Below, one piece after another: positions 45,058-54,382 of a DNA stretch of 64,000 bases. Positions within the stretch are counted from its first letter, which is position 1; the number at the start of each line of letters is the position of its first letter. The position numbers and the translations under genes are program-made. This DNA is from Candidatus Sulfopaludibacter sp. SbA3 (GTDB taxonomy: Bacteria > Acidobacteriota > Terriglobia > Bryobacterales > Bryobacteraceae). The DNA is taken from contig CAMDCN010000001.1 in the NCBI GenBank assembly GCA_945890485.1, forward strand, positions 649,761 to 713,760, read 5' to 3'. The notes beneath the pieces were generated by a model. The model was given only the letters and a program-made list of their open reading frames with translations. It ran no database searches and was not told the DNA's origin.

Positions 45058-48000
45058 ATGCGAACCGTACGGGTGATCCTAGTACTTGTTGGATTGGCCG
45101 GTATGCTGTGGGGACAGGACCGGGAGAGCAGGATTCGTGCGTGGAATCAGCGAAGCGGCGTTTCGCGTTTGGAGGAGTTGGCGGAGCGGGCGCGGGAGTT
45201 GCGGGAGCTGATGCGGGAGGATCCCGCGGCCGCGTTGGGGGCGGCACTACCGGAACGGGCGGCGGAGCAGTTGCGGCGGCAGCGGCCCGAGGCGGCGGAA
45301 TTCGTTGAAAGCTGGGGGGAATGGGAGGACGAAGCTGAGCGGACGGTAGCGGAGAATTTCGAGTCGGGCGAGAGCCGCGAGGTGTTGCGGGTGGGCGGGC
45401 AGGAGGTGAACCTGGTCGACCCGCCGCTGACCCTGCAGTGCGGCGACCGGTTGCGGGTGCGCGGGGTGAAACTGGGGGAGGAGGTGGCCGCGCGGCTGGT
45501 GGAGTTGACACCGGGGCCACGGGGCGCGTCGTCGTGTGCAAACACGGGGGAGCAGCGGGTGGCCGTGATCCTGCTGAACTTTCCGGGGCAGACGCTTCCG
45601 GCGAACGTGAGTGCGGCGAACCTGCGGACGGCGATGACGTCCGTCGATGCGCACTGGCGGGAGGCGTCCTACGGCTTGACGACGGGGAACAGTGACGTTC
45701 TGGGGCCGTTCACGCTAAGCCAGAGTTATACGTGCAGCCAGACGGACCAGATCCGCACGGCGGGGATCGCGGCGGCGGACAGCAGCGTGGACATGCGGCA
45801 GTATACCCGGCTGGTGTTTGTGTTTCCTGGCAATTGCGGTGGGCTGGGGACGATTGGATGCCGCAACAATAGTTCGCCAACGCGAGGGAGTTTTACGGCG
45901 TCGATTGCGTGGCTGGGGCAGGACTTCTCGGGGACGGCGGGGTTGGCGGCATGCGCGATTGTTCACGAGATTGGCCACGGCATGGGGTTGAGCCACGCGA
46001 GCAGCGTACGCTACGGTACGCAGGTGTTAGGGGGGTTGAACCAAGCGGGTACGAACGACGAGTACGGTGACCGGTATTCGTTGATGGGCCTGTGCTATGG
46101 CACCGGCGGGGGCAACTACCTGATGGGCCATTTCGCCGCTCCGCATAAGCGAACCTTGGGATGGCTGGAGGGGACAAAGTTTCAGCAGGTGGAGAGCAGC
46201 GGCACGTTTACACTGGCGCCCTATGCGCTGAATACTTCGGCGCTGCAGGCGATCCGGGTGCGGCGGGGCGTGGGGAACGATCGCTGGTTGTGGCTTGAAT
46301 TCCGTCAGCCGATTGGCCAGGACGCCACCTTGTCGAGTTATTCGACCCAATTTGACGATGGAGCACTGGGGCACTACGAGAATCCGGCCGAGTCATCGTA
46401 TGCCGACTACACGCGGCTCGTCCATTTTCGGGCGTCGACTAACCCGTCAAATTTTACGCAGCCCGCCTTGGCGGCCGGGCAGACGTGGACGGACCCGTAT
46501 TCGGAGCTGTCCCTGCAGGTAACCACGGCTTCGGCCAGCGGCATGTCGGTGCGGGTGAGCTACGATACCCCCTGCGCGACGCTGGGGCCGGCAAATGCTT
46601 CCGTGGGCGCGGCGGCGGGGGCATCCACAGTGCAAGTGACGGCGGCCGCGGGATGCACCTGGGCGGTGGCGAGCAATGACTCCTGGCTGACGGTGACCAG
46701 CGCGAGTTCCGGCAGCGGTAACGGCACGGTGAACTACAGCTATACGGCTAACTCGGCGGCGACGGCACGGACCGGGACAATTTCGATTGGGCGGCAGGGG
46801 TACAACATTACGCAGCAGAGCACGAATAATCAGCCGGTGGTGACGAGCGTTAGTCCGTCGGCAAGTACGTTGGCGGTGAGCACGTATTCGGTGTTTGAGG
46901 CGGTTTTTACGGACCTGGATGGCGCGACAAATTTAAATACCGTGAATTTGTGGTTCACACCGGGGGCCGAGCAGAGCAATGCATGCCGGGTAGAGTATCG
47001 CCGGACTTCGAACGAGCTGCGGCTCTACGGGGATAGTAATAGTGGATGGCAGTACACGACACCCGGCTCGAATACGACGATGAGCAATTCGCAATGCCAG
47101 GTGGGCGTGCAGGGTTCGAGCGCGGTGGTAAGCGGCACGACGATCCGGCTGCGGGTGAATGTCCGGTTTTTGGCCGCGTTCGCGGGGTTGCGGAACGTTT
47201 ATGGCAGCGCCAGCGATAGCCAGGGGGCGATGAGCGGATCGACTCTGCTGGGCACGGTGAACGTGGGGACGGTGAACATTGCTCCGGCGGTAAGTGGGGT
47301 ATCCCCAACCGGAGGAAGCGGCGGAAGCCGCGCGATGACGTTTACGTTCACGGATGGAAACGGAGGCACGGATCTAAACGTCGCCAATGTTTTGATTAAC
47401 AGTGGGCTCGACGGCAGCAACTCCTGCTATCTGGCCTACGTTCGATCCGCGAATACGCTGTATCTGATGAACGACGCGGGGACGGACCTGCTGCCGGGAA
47501 TCGCGTTGACGGGTAGCGGATCGATTGCGAACTCGCGGTGCAGCGTGACCGGAGCGGGATCGAGCGCGACGGTAGCCGGAACGACATTGACGCTGATATT
47601 GAACCTCAACTTCACGGCGGCTCACGCCGGGAACCGCGTCGTCTATGCAGCGGCGCGGGATACGGCCGGCGGGAATAGCGGCTGGAAGGCGGTAGGCGTG
47701 TGGCAGGTGCCTGGAGCTCCGGCAACCTCCGCTTCGGTGGTTGCCATCTCCCCGAACACCTTCGCCGGGACAAGCGGCACGGTGTCCGCGACATTCGCAG
47801 ACGCCGACGGTTTTGCCGATTTGAACGTGCTGAATCTATTGATCAACACAGGGCTGGACGGCGGCGGGGCATGTTACTTGGCGTATGTTCGTTCCGCTAA
47901 CGCTATTTACCTGGTAACGGACGCGGGTGACGGATTGCTGCCAGCGGTTACTCCCGGTAGCGGCGGCATGGCGGCAAATAGCCAGTGCAGTGTGCTCGGC

Positions 48001-48165
48001 AATGGATCGTCGGTGACGGCAGCGGGCAATTCCCTGACGCTCACCTTGAATTTGTCCATGAGTACACCCGCGTTTCGCGGGGCCAGAATCGTCTACGCGG
48101 CGGCGCGCGATCTAGCCGGGAATAACTCCGGTTGGCAGGCAGTGGGAACGTGGAACGTGCCCTGA
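45058..48165 (+). CDS. Secreted zinc metalloprotease (gametolysin-like) with BACON-type domain and three C-terminal repeats
   Basis: Signal MRTVRVILVLVGLAGMLWGQ; HEIGHGMGLSHA (HExxHxxGxxH); BACON-like GASTVQVTAAAGCTWAVASNDSWLTVTSASSGSGNGTVNYSYTANSAATARTGTISIG. Confidence 0.9.
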   Translation: MRTVRVILVLVGLAGMLWGQDRESRIRAWNQRSGVSRLEELAERARELRELMREDPAAALGAALPERAAEQLRRQRPEAAEFVESWGEWEDEAERTVAENFESGESREVLRVGGQEVNLVDPPLTLQCGDRLRVRGVKLGEEVAARLVELTPGPRGASSCANTGEQRVAVILLNFPGQTLPANVSAANLRTAMTSVDAHWREASYGLTTGNSDVLGPFTLSQSYTCSQTDQIRTAGIAAADSSVDMRQYTRLVFVFPGNCGGLGTIGCRNNSSPTRGSFTASIAWLGQDFSGTAGLAACAIVHEIGHGMGLSHASSVRYGTQVLGGLNQAGTNDEYGDRYSLMGLCYGTGGGNYLMGHFAAPHKRTLGWLEGTKFQQVESSGTFTLAPYALNTSALQAIRVRRGVGNDRWLWLEFRQPIGQDATLSSYSTQFDDGALGHYENPAESSYADYTRLVHFRASTNPSNFTQPALAAGQTWTDPYSELSLQVTTASASGMSVRVSYDTPCATLGPANASVGAAAGASTVQVTAAAGCTWAVASNDSWLTVTSASSGSGNGTVNYSYTANSAATARTGTISIGRQGYNITQQSTNNQPVVTSVSPSASTLAVSTYSVFEAVFTDLDGATNLNTVNLWFTPGAEQSNACRVEYRRTSNELRLYGDSNSGWQYTTPGSNTTMSNSQCQVGVQGSSAVVSGTTIRLRVNVRFLAAFAGLRNVYGSASDSQGAMSGSTLLGTVNVGTVNIAPAVSGVSPTGGSGGSRAMTFTFTDGNGGTDLNVANVLINSGLDGSNSCYLAYVRSANTLYLMNDAGTDLLPGIALTGSGSIANSRCSVTGAGSSATVAGTTLTLILNLNFTAAHAGNRVVYAAARDTAGGNSGWKAVGVWQVPGAPATSASVVAISPNTFAGTSGTVSATFADADGFADLNVLNLLINTGLDGGGACYLAYVRSANAIYLVTDAGDGLLPAVTPGSGGMAANSQCSVLGNGSSVTAAGNSLTLTLNLSMSTPAFRGARIVYAAARDLAGNNSGWQAVGTWNVP
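46830..48160 (+). repeat. Three tandem C-terminal protein repeats of about 140-150 aa in the metalloprotease
   Basis: Recurring 'DLNxxNxLINxGLDGxxxCYLAYVRSANxxYLxxDAGxxLLPxxxxxSGxxANSxCSVxGxGSSxxxxGxxLTLxLNLxF...VYAAARDxAGxNSGWxAVGxWxVP'. Confidence 0.85.
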
Positions 48166-48182
48166 CGGGTTAGCATAGAAAG

Positions 48183-49358
48183 ATGAGATTTCTGGTGGCC
48201 CTGCTTGCCATGTCGGTATGCGCGAGTGCGCAAACCAACAGCCTGACTCCGAAGGAGATTGCCGAAGGCTGGCTGCTGCTTTTCGACGGCGAGTCCACGT
48301 TCGGATGGACGGTGGAGGGGGCGGCCAAGTGGAGGGTGGCCGACGGATCGATCATCGCCGACACCGGCGGATATGGGTGGCTGCGGACAAATACGCAGTT
48401 CGCGGACTACTCTCTCAAGGTTGAATTTCAAACGGCGGCGGATGGCAACAGCGGCATCTTCCTGCGGTCAGCCAAAGGCAAGGATCCGCACATCTCGGGC
48501 TACGAGTTACAGATCTTTGATGCTCATCCTAAGTTCCCGACGGGCTCGATTCTGGACGCGGCGCGGACGAATAAGAGGCTGAAGATCCATCCTGATAAGT
48601 GGCATTCGTACGAAGTCTTCCATGTGGGGACGCGCTGCCTGGTGAAACTGGACGGGAAGAAGGTATTGGATCTGAACGACCCCAAATCGGCGAACGGACA
48701 TTTAGGATTGCAGTTCAATCCGAATAAGCCGGTGGCATTCCGCAATATCAAGGTGCGGCCACTGGGATTGGCGCCGCTGTTCAATGGCAGGAACTTGAGC
48801 GGCTGGCAGGAGGTGCAACCCGCCAAGGCGCCGGCGGAACCGGCCATTTGGAGTGAGAAACGGGGTTTGCTGCATGTGGAGAAGGGTCCGGGGCAGTTGG
48901 AGACCAAATCGTTGTACGACGACTTCGTCTTGCAACTCGACGTGCGCGCCAATTCGAAAGAGCCGAATTTCCATCCCAATAGCGGGGTGTTCTTCCGCGG
49001 AACGCCGAACGGTTATTGGACCGGGTACGAGATCCAAATCCGGAACGAATTCAAAGATGGCGACCGGACGAAGCCGGTGGACACCGGCAGCGGCGGGATC
49101 TATTTTCATCAGCCGGCGCGGCGCGTGGTGGGGACGGATAACGAGTTCTACACGAAGACGATCGTCGCGCAGGGGCGGCACATCGCTACGTGGGTGAATG
49201 GATATCCGGTGGCCAGTTGGGACGACCCGTATCCCGAGGGAACGAGCCCGCGGAACAAGCAGGCTCTGTTGAAGGCCGGGCCGATATCGCTGCAGGCGCA
49301 TGATCCGAAGACGAATCTCGACTTCCGGAACATTCGGATCAAGAGCCTGAAGCGCTAG
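48183..49358 (+). CDS. Protein with two tandem DUF1080 (3-keto-disaccharide hydrolase) domains
   Basis: WRVADGSIIADTGGYGWLRTNTQFADYSLKVEFQTAADGNSGIFLRS and LETKSLYDDFVLQLDVRANSKEPNFHPNSGVFFRG; signal peptide present. Confidence 0.92.
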   Translation: MRFLVALLAMSVCASAQTNSLTPKEIAEGWLLLFDGESTFGWTVEGAAKWRVADGSIIADTGGYGWLRTNTQFADYSLKVEFQTAADGNSGIFLRSAKGKDPHISGYELQIFDAHPKFPTGSILDAARTNKRLKIHPDKWHSYEVFHVGTRCLVKLDGKKVLDLNDPKSANGHLGLQFNPNKPVAFRNIKVRPLGLAPLFNGRNLSGWQEVQPAKAPAEPAIWSEKRGLLHVEKGPGQLETKSLYDDFVLQLDVRANSKEPNFHPNSGVFFRGTPNGYWTGYEIQIRNEFKDGDRTKPVDTGSGGIYFHQPARRVVGTDNEFYTKTIVAQGRHIATWVNGYPVASWDDPYPEGTSPRNKQALLKAGPISLQAHDPKTNLDFRNIRIKSLKR

Positions 49359-50281
49359 GATTTCAACTTATTGATGGCTTCGGTTAAGGCCGGGACGACC
49401 TCGAACAGATCGCCGACGATTCCGTAGTCGGCGACTTCGAAGATGGGGGCGTTCGGGTCCTTGTTGATGGCGACGATGGACTTGGCGCCCTTCATGCCGA
49501 CGAGATGTTGAATGGCGCCCGAGATGCCGACTGCCAGATACAGTTTGGGGGCGACGGTTTGGCCGGAACTGCCCACTTGGCGTTCCATGGGAAGCCAGCC
49601 GTTGTCACAGATGGGCCGGGAGGCCGCGAGTTCCGCGCCGAGGGCTTCGGCCAGTTCTTCGACCAGAATCAGGTTGTCCTTTTCCTGAATGCCGCGGCCG
49701 ACGGAGACGATGATTTCGGCAGCGGTGAGGTCGACGGCGCGCGAGGACTCGCGGAACGGGGCCTCGGCTTGGGCACGGATGGGTCCAGGGTCGGCGGAAA
49801 AGGCTTCGGTGGACGGGGCGCCGGCGGGAATTGCATCTGGCCGGTAAGCGCCGGCTTGAATCGAAAGCAGGCGGGGGCCGGGGCCGCTGAACGTGTAATT
49901 GGAATTGAGCTTCCCTTGGAAATGCTGACGGACAGCGCTGCCATCGGCGTTTAGCTTGACGACATCGCTGACGAGGACACGGCCGAGGCGAGTGGCGAGT
50001 TTGGGTGCGAAATCGCGGACCTGATAGGTGTGGGGGAAGAGGACGTATTCCGGTTGGACCTTGGTGATCAGGGCAGCCAGAACGGCCGTGTAGCCGTCGG
50101 CGGAGTAGTCGAACGCGGGTATTGTATAGACGCGGTCGAAGCCTTTGGTGGCCGCCTCGCCGGGTTCGCCGATTACGACGGCCGAGACCGGCATGCCGAG
50201 CGAAAACGCCGCAGCAACGGCTTCCCAACTCATACGGTGATACGCGCCGCGGGTCTGTTCAAGAACGACGAGTACGCTCAT
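49355..50281 (-). CDS. etfA: Electron transfer flavoprotein subunit alpha
   Basis: VLVVLEQTRGAYHRMSWEAVAAA; IIVSVGRGIQEKDN; QVGSSGQTVAPKLYLAVGISGAIQHLVGMKGAKSIVAINKDPNAPIFEVADYGIVGDLFEVVPAL. Confidence 0.95.
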   Translation of the reverse strand: MSVLVVLEQTRGAYHRMSWEAVAAAFSLGMPVSAVVIGEPGEAATKGFDRVYTIPAFDYSADGYTAVLAALITKVQPEYVLFPHTYQVRDFAPKLATRLGRVLVSDVVKLNADGSAVRQHFQGKLNSNYTFSGPGPRLLSIQAGAYRPDAIPAGAPSTEAFSADPGPIRAQAEAPFRESSRAVDLTAAEIIVSVGRGIQEKDNLILVEELAEALGAELAASRPICDNGWLPMERQVGSSGQTVAPKLYLAVGISGAIQHLVGMKGAKSIVAINKDPNAPIFEVADYGIVGDLFEVVPALTEAINKLKS

Positions 50282-51015
50282 AGGACGCGGACCTCATACT
50301 TCAACTTTTCAGCCAGCGCCTGGGCGGCCTTCTCGGGGTCGCCATCGAAAATTTGCGCCTGTTTGGAGCGGCTGGGAGCGTAGCCGGGACCGGCCAAAAC
50401 TTGGGCGGGTTGGACGGCGCCGGGGATCTCGCGAATCTCTTTGGTCTTCGCTTTCTTGATGCCCATCAGGGTGGCGTAGCGAAGTTTGTTGATACCGCTC
50501 TGGATGGTGAGGACGGCAGGCAGCGGCAGGGTGACGTGCTGGAACCAGCCATCTTCCAGTTCGCGCTTCACTCGGACGGATGCACCTTGCGGTTCGATCG
50601 CCATGATCAACGTGGCGTGGGCGTGGCCCAGGAGTTCGGCCAGGATCACGCCGGTTTGGCCGCTACCGAGATCGTCAGATTGCAGGCCGGTCAAAACGAG
50701 ATCGGGCGATTCGGAGGCCACGGCCTCGCGCAGCAGGTTAGCCACGCCAAGAGCGTCGAGTTGATCGGGGCGTTCGATTAGGATATGAACCCCGCGATCG
50801 GCGCCCTTGGCCAGAGCTTCCCGAATCGCGGTTGCGACGCGGGGAGGTCCGGCGGAGATGACGACGACCTCCCCGCCCTGGGCTTCGCGCAACTGTAGCG
50901 CGGCTTCGAGGGCGTAGGCGTCTGGCTCGTTGATCTCAAATTGGAGATCGGCTTCCGCGGCGCCGGGCGCCGAATCGCGCGCCGGCACCTGTTTGAGGGC
51001 TACGGCAATTTTCAT
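50278..51015 (-). CDS. etfB: Electron transfer flavoprotein subunit beta
   Basis: MKIAVALKQVPARDSAPG; INEPDAYALEAALQLRE; DLVLTGLQSDDLGSGQTGVILAELLGH. Confidence 0.95.
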   Translation of the reverse strand: MKIAVALKQVPARDSAPGAAEADLQFEINEPDAYALEAALQLREAQGGEVVVISAGPPRVATAIREALAKGADRGVHILIERPDQLDALGVANLLREAVASESPDLVLTGLQSDDLGSGQTGVILAELLGHAHATLIMAIEPQGASVRVKRELEDGWFQHVTLPLPAVLTIQSGINKLRYATLMGIKKAKTKEIREIPGAVQPAQVLAGPGYAPSRSKQAQIFDGDPEKAAQALAEKLKYEVRVL

Positions 51016-52280
51016 TATTCGTATTTCTTAAAGATCAGGCCGCCGTTGGTGCCACCGAACCCGAAGGAGTTGCTCATGGCGATGTTGATTTTCATCGGCC
51101 GGGCGACGTTCGGGATGTAGTCCAGATCACAAGCCGGGTCGGGCGTTTCGTGATTGATGGTGGGCGGGGCGATCTGGTCCCGAATGGCGAGCACGGCGAT
51201 TCCGGCTTCCAGACCACCGGCGCCGCCGAGCAGATGCCCGGTCATCGACTTGGTGGAGCTGATGGCCAGTTTGTAGGCGTGGTCACCAAAAGCGCGCTTG
51301 ATCGCGGTAGTTTCAATCTTGTCGCCGAGGTCGGTGGACGTCGCGTGGGCGTTTAGATAGTCGACTTCCGAGGGCTCGATGCCGGCGTCGCGGATGGCGG
51401 CGCGCATCATACGGAACGGGCCGTCGCCGTCCTCGCTCGGAGCCGTCATGTGGAAGGCGTCGCCGCTCATTCCGTAGCCGACGATTTCGGCCAGAATGTT
51501 GGCGCCGCGCGCCTTGGCGAACTCAAGCTCTTCGAGCACGAGAATACCAGCGCCTTCGCCGATGACGAAGCCGTCACGATCCTTGTCCCACGGCCGCGAG
51601 GCGCGTTGCGGATCGTCATTCCGCGTGGACAAAGCTCGCAGCGCGGCAAATCCGCCGACACTGAGGGGCGTGATAGCCGCTTCGGCGCCGCCGCAGATCA
51701 TGGCATCGGCATCGCCGCGCTGGATGATCTTAAACGAATCGCCGACGGCATGGGCGCCGGTGGTACAGGCGGTCGCCACAGCGGAATTGGGTCCTTTTGC
51801 GCCGGTGCGGATCGAGACCTGGCCGCTGGCCAGGTTGACGATGGTCGCCGGAATAAAGAAGGGCGAAATCTTGGAAGGGCCGCCTTCAAGGAGCTTAGAA
51901 TGCTCCCGCTCGATGACTTCGAAGCCGCCGATGCCGCTGCCGATGTAGACCCCAACGTTTTCGGCGTTCGACGCATCGATCTTCAGCCCGGAGGAGGCCA
52001 AGGCTTCATCCGCCGCCGCGATGGCGAACATCATGAAGCGGCCCAGCTTCTTCACTTCTTTCCGCTCGATCCACTTGCCGGGATCGAAATCCTTCACTTC
52101 GCCAGCGAAGCGGCAGGCGAAACCAGTGGGGTCAAAGAGGGTGATGGGACCAATGGCGCTTTTGCCAGCGATTAATCCCGACCAGGTCGGCTCAGTACCG
52201 ATGCCAAGGCCCGATACGAGTCCGACTCCGGTCACTACCACTCTACGCTTACGGTACTCGGTTGTTGATTGTTCAGCCAA
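51015..52280 (-). CDS. fabF: Beta-ketoacyl-ACP synthase II
   Basis: RRVVVTGVGLVSGLGIGTEPTWSGLIAGKSAI; VATACTTGAHAVGDS; LNAHATSTDLGDKIET; STKSMTGHLLGGAGGLEAG. Confidence 0.96.
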   Translation of the reverse strand: MAEQSTTEYRKRRVVVTGVGLVSGLGIGTEPTWSGLIAGKSAIGPITLFDPTGFACRFAGEVKDFDPGKWIERKEVKKLGRFMMFAIAAADEALASSGLKIDASNAENVGVYIGSGIGGFEVIEREHSKLLEGGPSKISPFFIPATIVNLASGQVSIRTGAKGPNSAVATACTTGAHAVGDSFKIIQRGDADAMICGGAEAAITPLSVGGFAALRALSTRNDDPQRASRPWDKDRDGFVIGEGAGILVLEELEFAKARGANILAEIVGYGMSGDAFHMTAPSEDGDGPFRMMRAAIRDAGIEPSEVDYLNAHATSTDLGDKIETTAIKRAFGDHAYKLAISSTKSMTGHLLGGAGGLEAGIAVLAIRDQIAPPTINHETPDPACDLDYIPNVARPMKINIAMSNSFGFGGTNGGLIFKKYE

Positions 52281-52331
52281 TCAAGATCTCCTCCCGCCAC
52301 AACGGAGGCGGGTTCACCCTCAATTGGATGC

Positions 52332-52568
52332 TTACTTCTTCGCTTTGGCTTCGATATAGTCGATGGCGTCTTTCACGGTTTTGATCTTTTCGGAGTCGTC
52401 GTCCGGGATATTCAGGTCAAAAGCCTCTTCAAACGCCATTACGAGCTCGACGAGGTCGAGCGAATCGGCGCCCAGATCGTCGACGAATGAGGCGGTGCCA
52501 TCGACTTGGGCCTCATCCACGCCCAACTGCTCGACGATGATCTGTTTTACTTTCTGGTCAACTGACAT
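52332..52568 (-). CDS. acpP: Acyl carrier protein
   Basis: 78 aa; [47 protein letters not shown] with DSLD phosphopantetheine site. Confidence 0.97.
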   Translation of the reverse strand: MSVDQKVKQIIVEQLGVDEAQVDGTASFVDDLGADSLDLVELVMAFEEAFDLNIPDDDSEKIKTVKDAIDYIEAKAKK

Positions 52569-52685
52569 AAAAGGTCTGCTTGTTCTCCTCTGAACTTCCC
52601 GATTCTAGCGGGTGGCGCGCTTTGGCCGCAACCGGTAGACCGCGCATTGGACGGGACCATCCTCTTTTAGCACAATAGGAAGTCA

Positions 52686-53321
52686 GTGCGCGTCATCTAC
52701 CTCCATGGGTTTGCGTCTAGTCCTTCTTCCCGGAAGGCACAGGTCTTCGCCGAAAGGCTGCGGGAGGCCGGCGCGGAGTGCGACATCCCGGCACTCGATG
52801 GAGGCGACTTTGGTTCGTTGACGATTACGGGGCAGTTGGCCGTCGTCGACGCCATTGCGGCCGGTGAGCCGGTGACGCTGATTGGGTCGAGCATGGGCGG
52901 ATACCTCGCAGCTCTATACGCGGCGAGCCATCCGAACGTGGAGCGAGTCGTGATGCTGGCGCCGGCCTTTGGATTTGCGCGGCGCTGGCCGTTGCGTTTG
53001 GGCGAGGCGGCGGTAGCGAAGTGGCGGGCGGAGGGTTCGATGGAAGTGTTCCACTATGCGGCGGGCGAACCGCGGCGCGTGGGAATTGCGCTGCTTGACG
53101 ACGGGGTTCGGTATCCGGACTTTCCGGACGTGCAGCAACCGGCGCTACTGTTTCACGGGCGGAAGGACGACGTGGTGCCTTATACGTTTTCCGAGGAGTT
53201 CCAAGCGTTGCATCCCGAGGCGCAGCTATGCTTGTTTGAGTCCGGCCATGAGTTGACCGACGTGCTGGACGAGATGTGGCAGTTGACGGCGGAGTTTTTG
53301 GGGTTGAAACACAATGGCTGA
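52686..53321 (+). CDS. YqiA/YcfP-type alpha/beta hydrolase
   Basis: VIYLHGFASSPSSRKAQVF; LIGSSMGGYLAALYA; LLFHGRKDDVVPY; ESGHELTD. GTG start. Confidence 0.87.
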   Translation: MRVIYLHGFASSPSSRKAQVFAERLREAGAECDIPALDGGDFGSLTITGQLAVVDAIAAGEPVTLIGSSMGGYLAALYAASHPNVERVVMLAPAFGFARRWPLRLGEAAVAKWRAEGSMEVFHYAAGEPRRVGIALLDDGVRYPDFPDVQQPALLFHGRKDDVVPYTFSEEFQALHPEAQLCLFESGHELTDVLDEMWQLTAEFLGLKHNG

Positions 53322-53796
53322 GTTTTATACGCGGGAAGAGTTGGTTGCGCAGCGGGCGCGATGGAAGGCGGACGGGCGGAAAGTGGTGTTTACGAACGGG
53401 TGCTACGACATACTGCACCCGGGCCACGTCCGGCTGTTGGAGAGTGCGCGGTCGCTGGGCGACGTCCTGGTGTTGGCCTTGAATACCGATGATTCGGTGG
53501 CGCGATTGAAGGGTCCCAGCCGGCCGTTGCTGAGCGAGGCGCAGCGGACGCAGATGGCGCTAGCGCTGGCGGCAGTGGACGGGGTGACGCTGTTTGACGA
53601 GGATACGCCTCGGGAGTTGATTGCCGCGGTGCTGCCGGACGTTCTCGTGAAGGGCGCCGACTGGAGCCACTTCATCGCGGGGCGGGAAGAGGTTGAGGCG
53701 GCCGGAGGCGTGGTGATGCCATTGCCGCTGGAGCCGGGGTACTCCACGACGAATATCGAGAAGGAGATTCTAGAACGTCAGCCGCTCGTAGATTGA
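53314..53796 (+). CDS. rfaE2: D-glycero-beta-D-manno-heptose 1-phosphate nucleotidyltransferase (RfaE domain II)
   Basis: KVVFTNGCYDILHPGHVRLLESARSLGDVLVLALNTDDSVARLKGPSRPL; LVKGADW. Confidence 0.93.
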   Translation: MAEFYTREELVAQRARWKADGRKVVFTNGCYDILHPGHVRLLESARSLGDVLVLALNTDDSVARLKGPSRPLLSEAQRTQMALALAAVDGVTLFDEDTPRELIAAVLPDVLVKGADWSHFIAGREEVEAAGGVVMPLPLEPGYSTTNIEKEILERQPLVD

Positions 53797-54339
53797 GGCC
53801 AAGGGCAGTTGGAGGCCGAGGCTTTCGATGGGGCAGGTGGCGTCAATGCCGGAGACCCACTGGACAGTGATTGTGCCGTTTGGTCCCCGCGACTGAATCT
53901 CAACGAACGGCTCGTCCTGAGAAACGAGCAGGTACTGCTGAACGGAAGGGCATCGCCAGTATTCGCGTGCCTTCTTCCCGCGGTCGTACACCTCGGTGGT
54001 TGGCGACAAGACTTCGAACAGAACTTTGGGGTTCAAAGCCACTAAATCCCTATCGCCTTCAAACTGAGGTTGGCCGCAGAGAACCATGATGTCGGGGTAG
54101 GCTCCAACCCGGCTGTTCGTGGTTCGAAACAGCAGTTCGCCGGAATGAAGCTCACAGTCCGAGCCATCCAACAAGTTGCCCAAATGCCGGGCGATATTCA
54201 CGATGATCAGCGAGTGACCCCGTGTGCCGCCGGACATCGCCACAATCTCTCCGTGAAAGTATTCGCTCTTATATGGCGCCTTCTGCTCAAGCGCCAAATA
54301 TTCTTCGAAACTCACAAAAGGCAGAGGACTCGTTGCCAT
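53770..54339 (-). CDS. Uma2 family endonuclease-like (DUF820)
   Basis: FVSFEEYLALEQKAPYKSEYFHGEIVAMSGGTRGHSLIIVNIARHLGNLL; YPDIMVLCG; EVLSPTTEVYDRGKKAREYWRCPSVQQYLLVSQDEPFVE. Confidence 0.94.
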   Translation of the reverse strand: MATSPLPFVSFEEYLALEQKAPYKSEYFHGEIVAMSGGTRGHSLIIVNIARHLGNLLDGSDCELHSGELLFRTTNSRVGAYPDIMVLCGQPQFEGDRDLVALNPKVLFEVLSPTTEVYDRGKKAREYWRCPSVQQYLLVSQDEPFVEIQSRGPNGTITVQWVSGIDATCPIESLGLQLPLASIYERLTF

Positions 54340-54382
54340 GTTTTCATTCTAGCTCTGTCAGACTAGAGGGAGCCCTCAACTG

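Noticed and set aside
53770-54339. Uma2-family gene as part of a defence or toxin-antitoxin island
   Set aside because: Uma2/DUF820 proteins are abundant, often solitary genes; neighbours here (rfaE2, mfd) are housekeeping and no partner gene is present.
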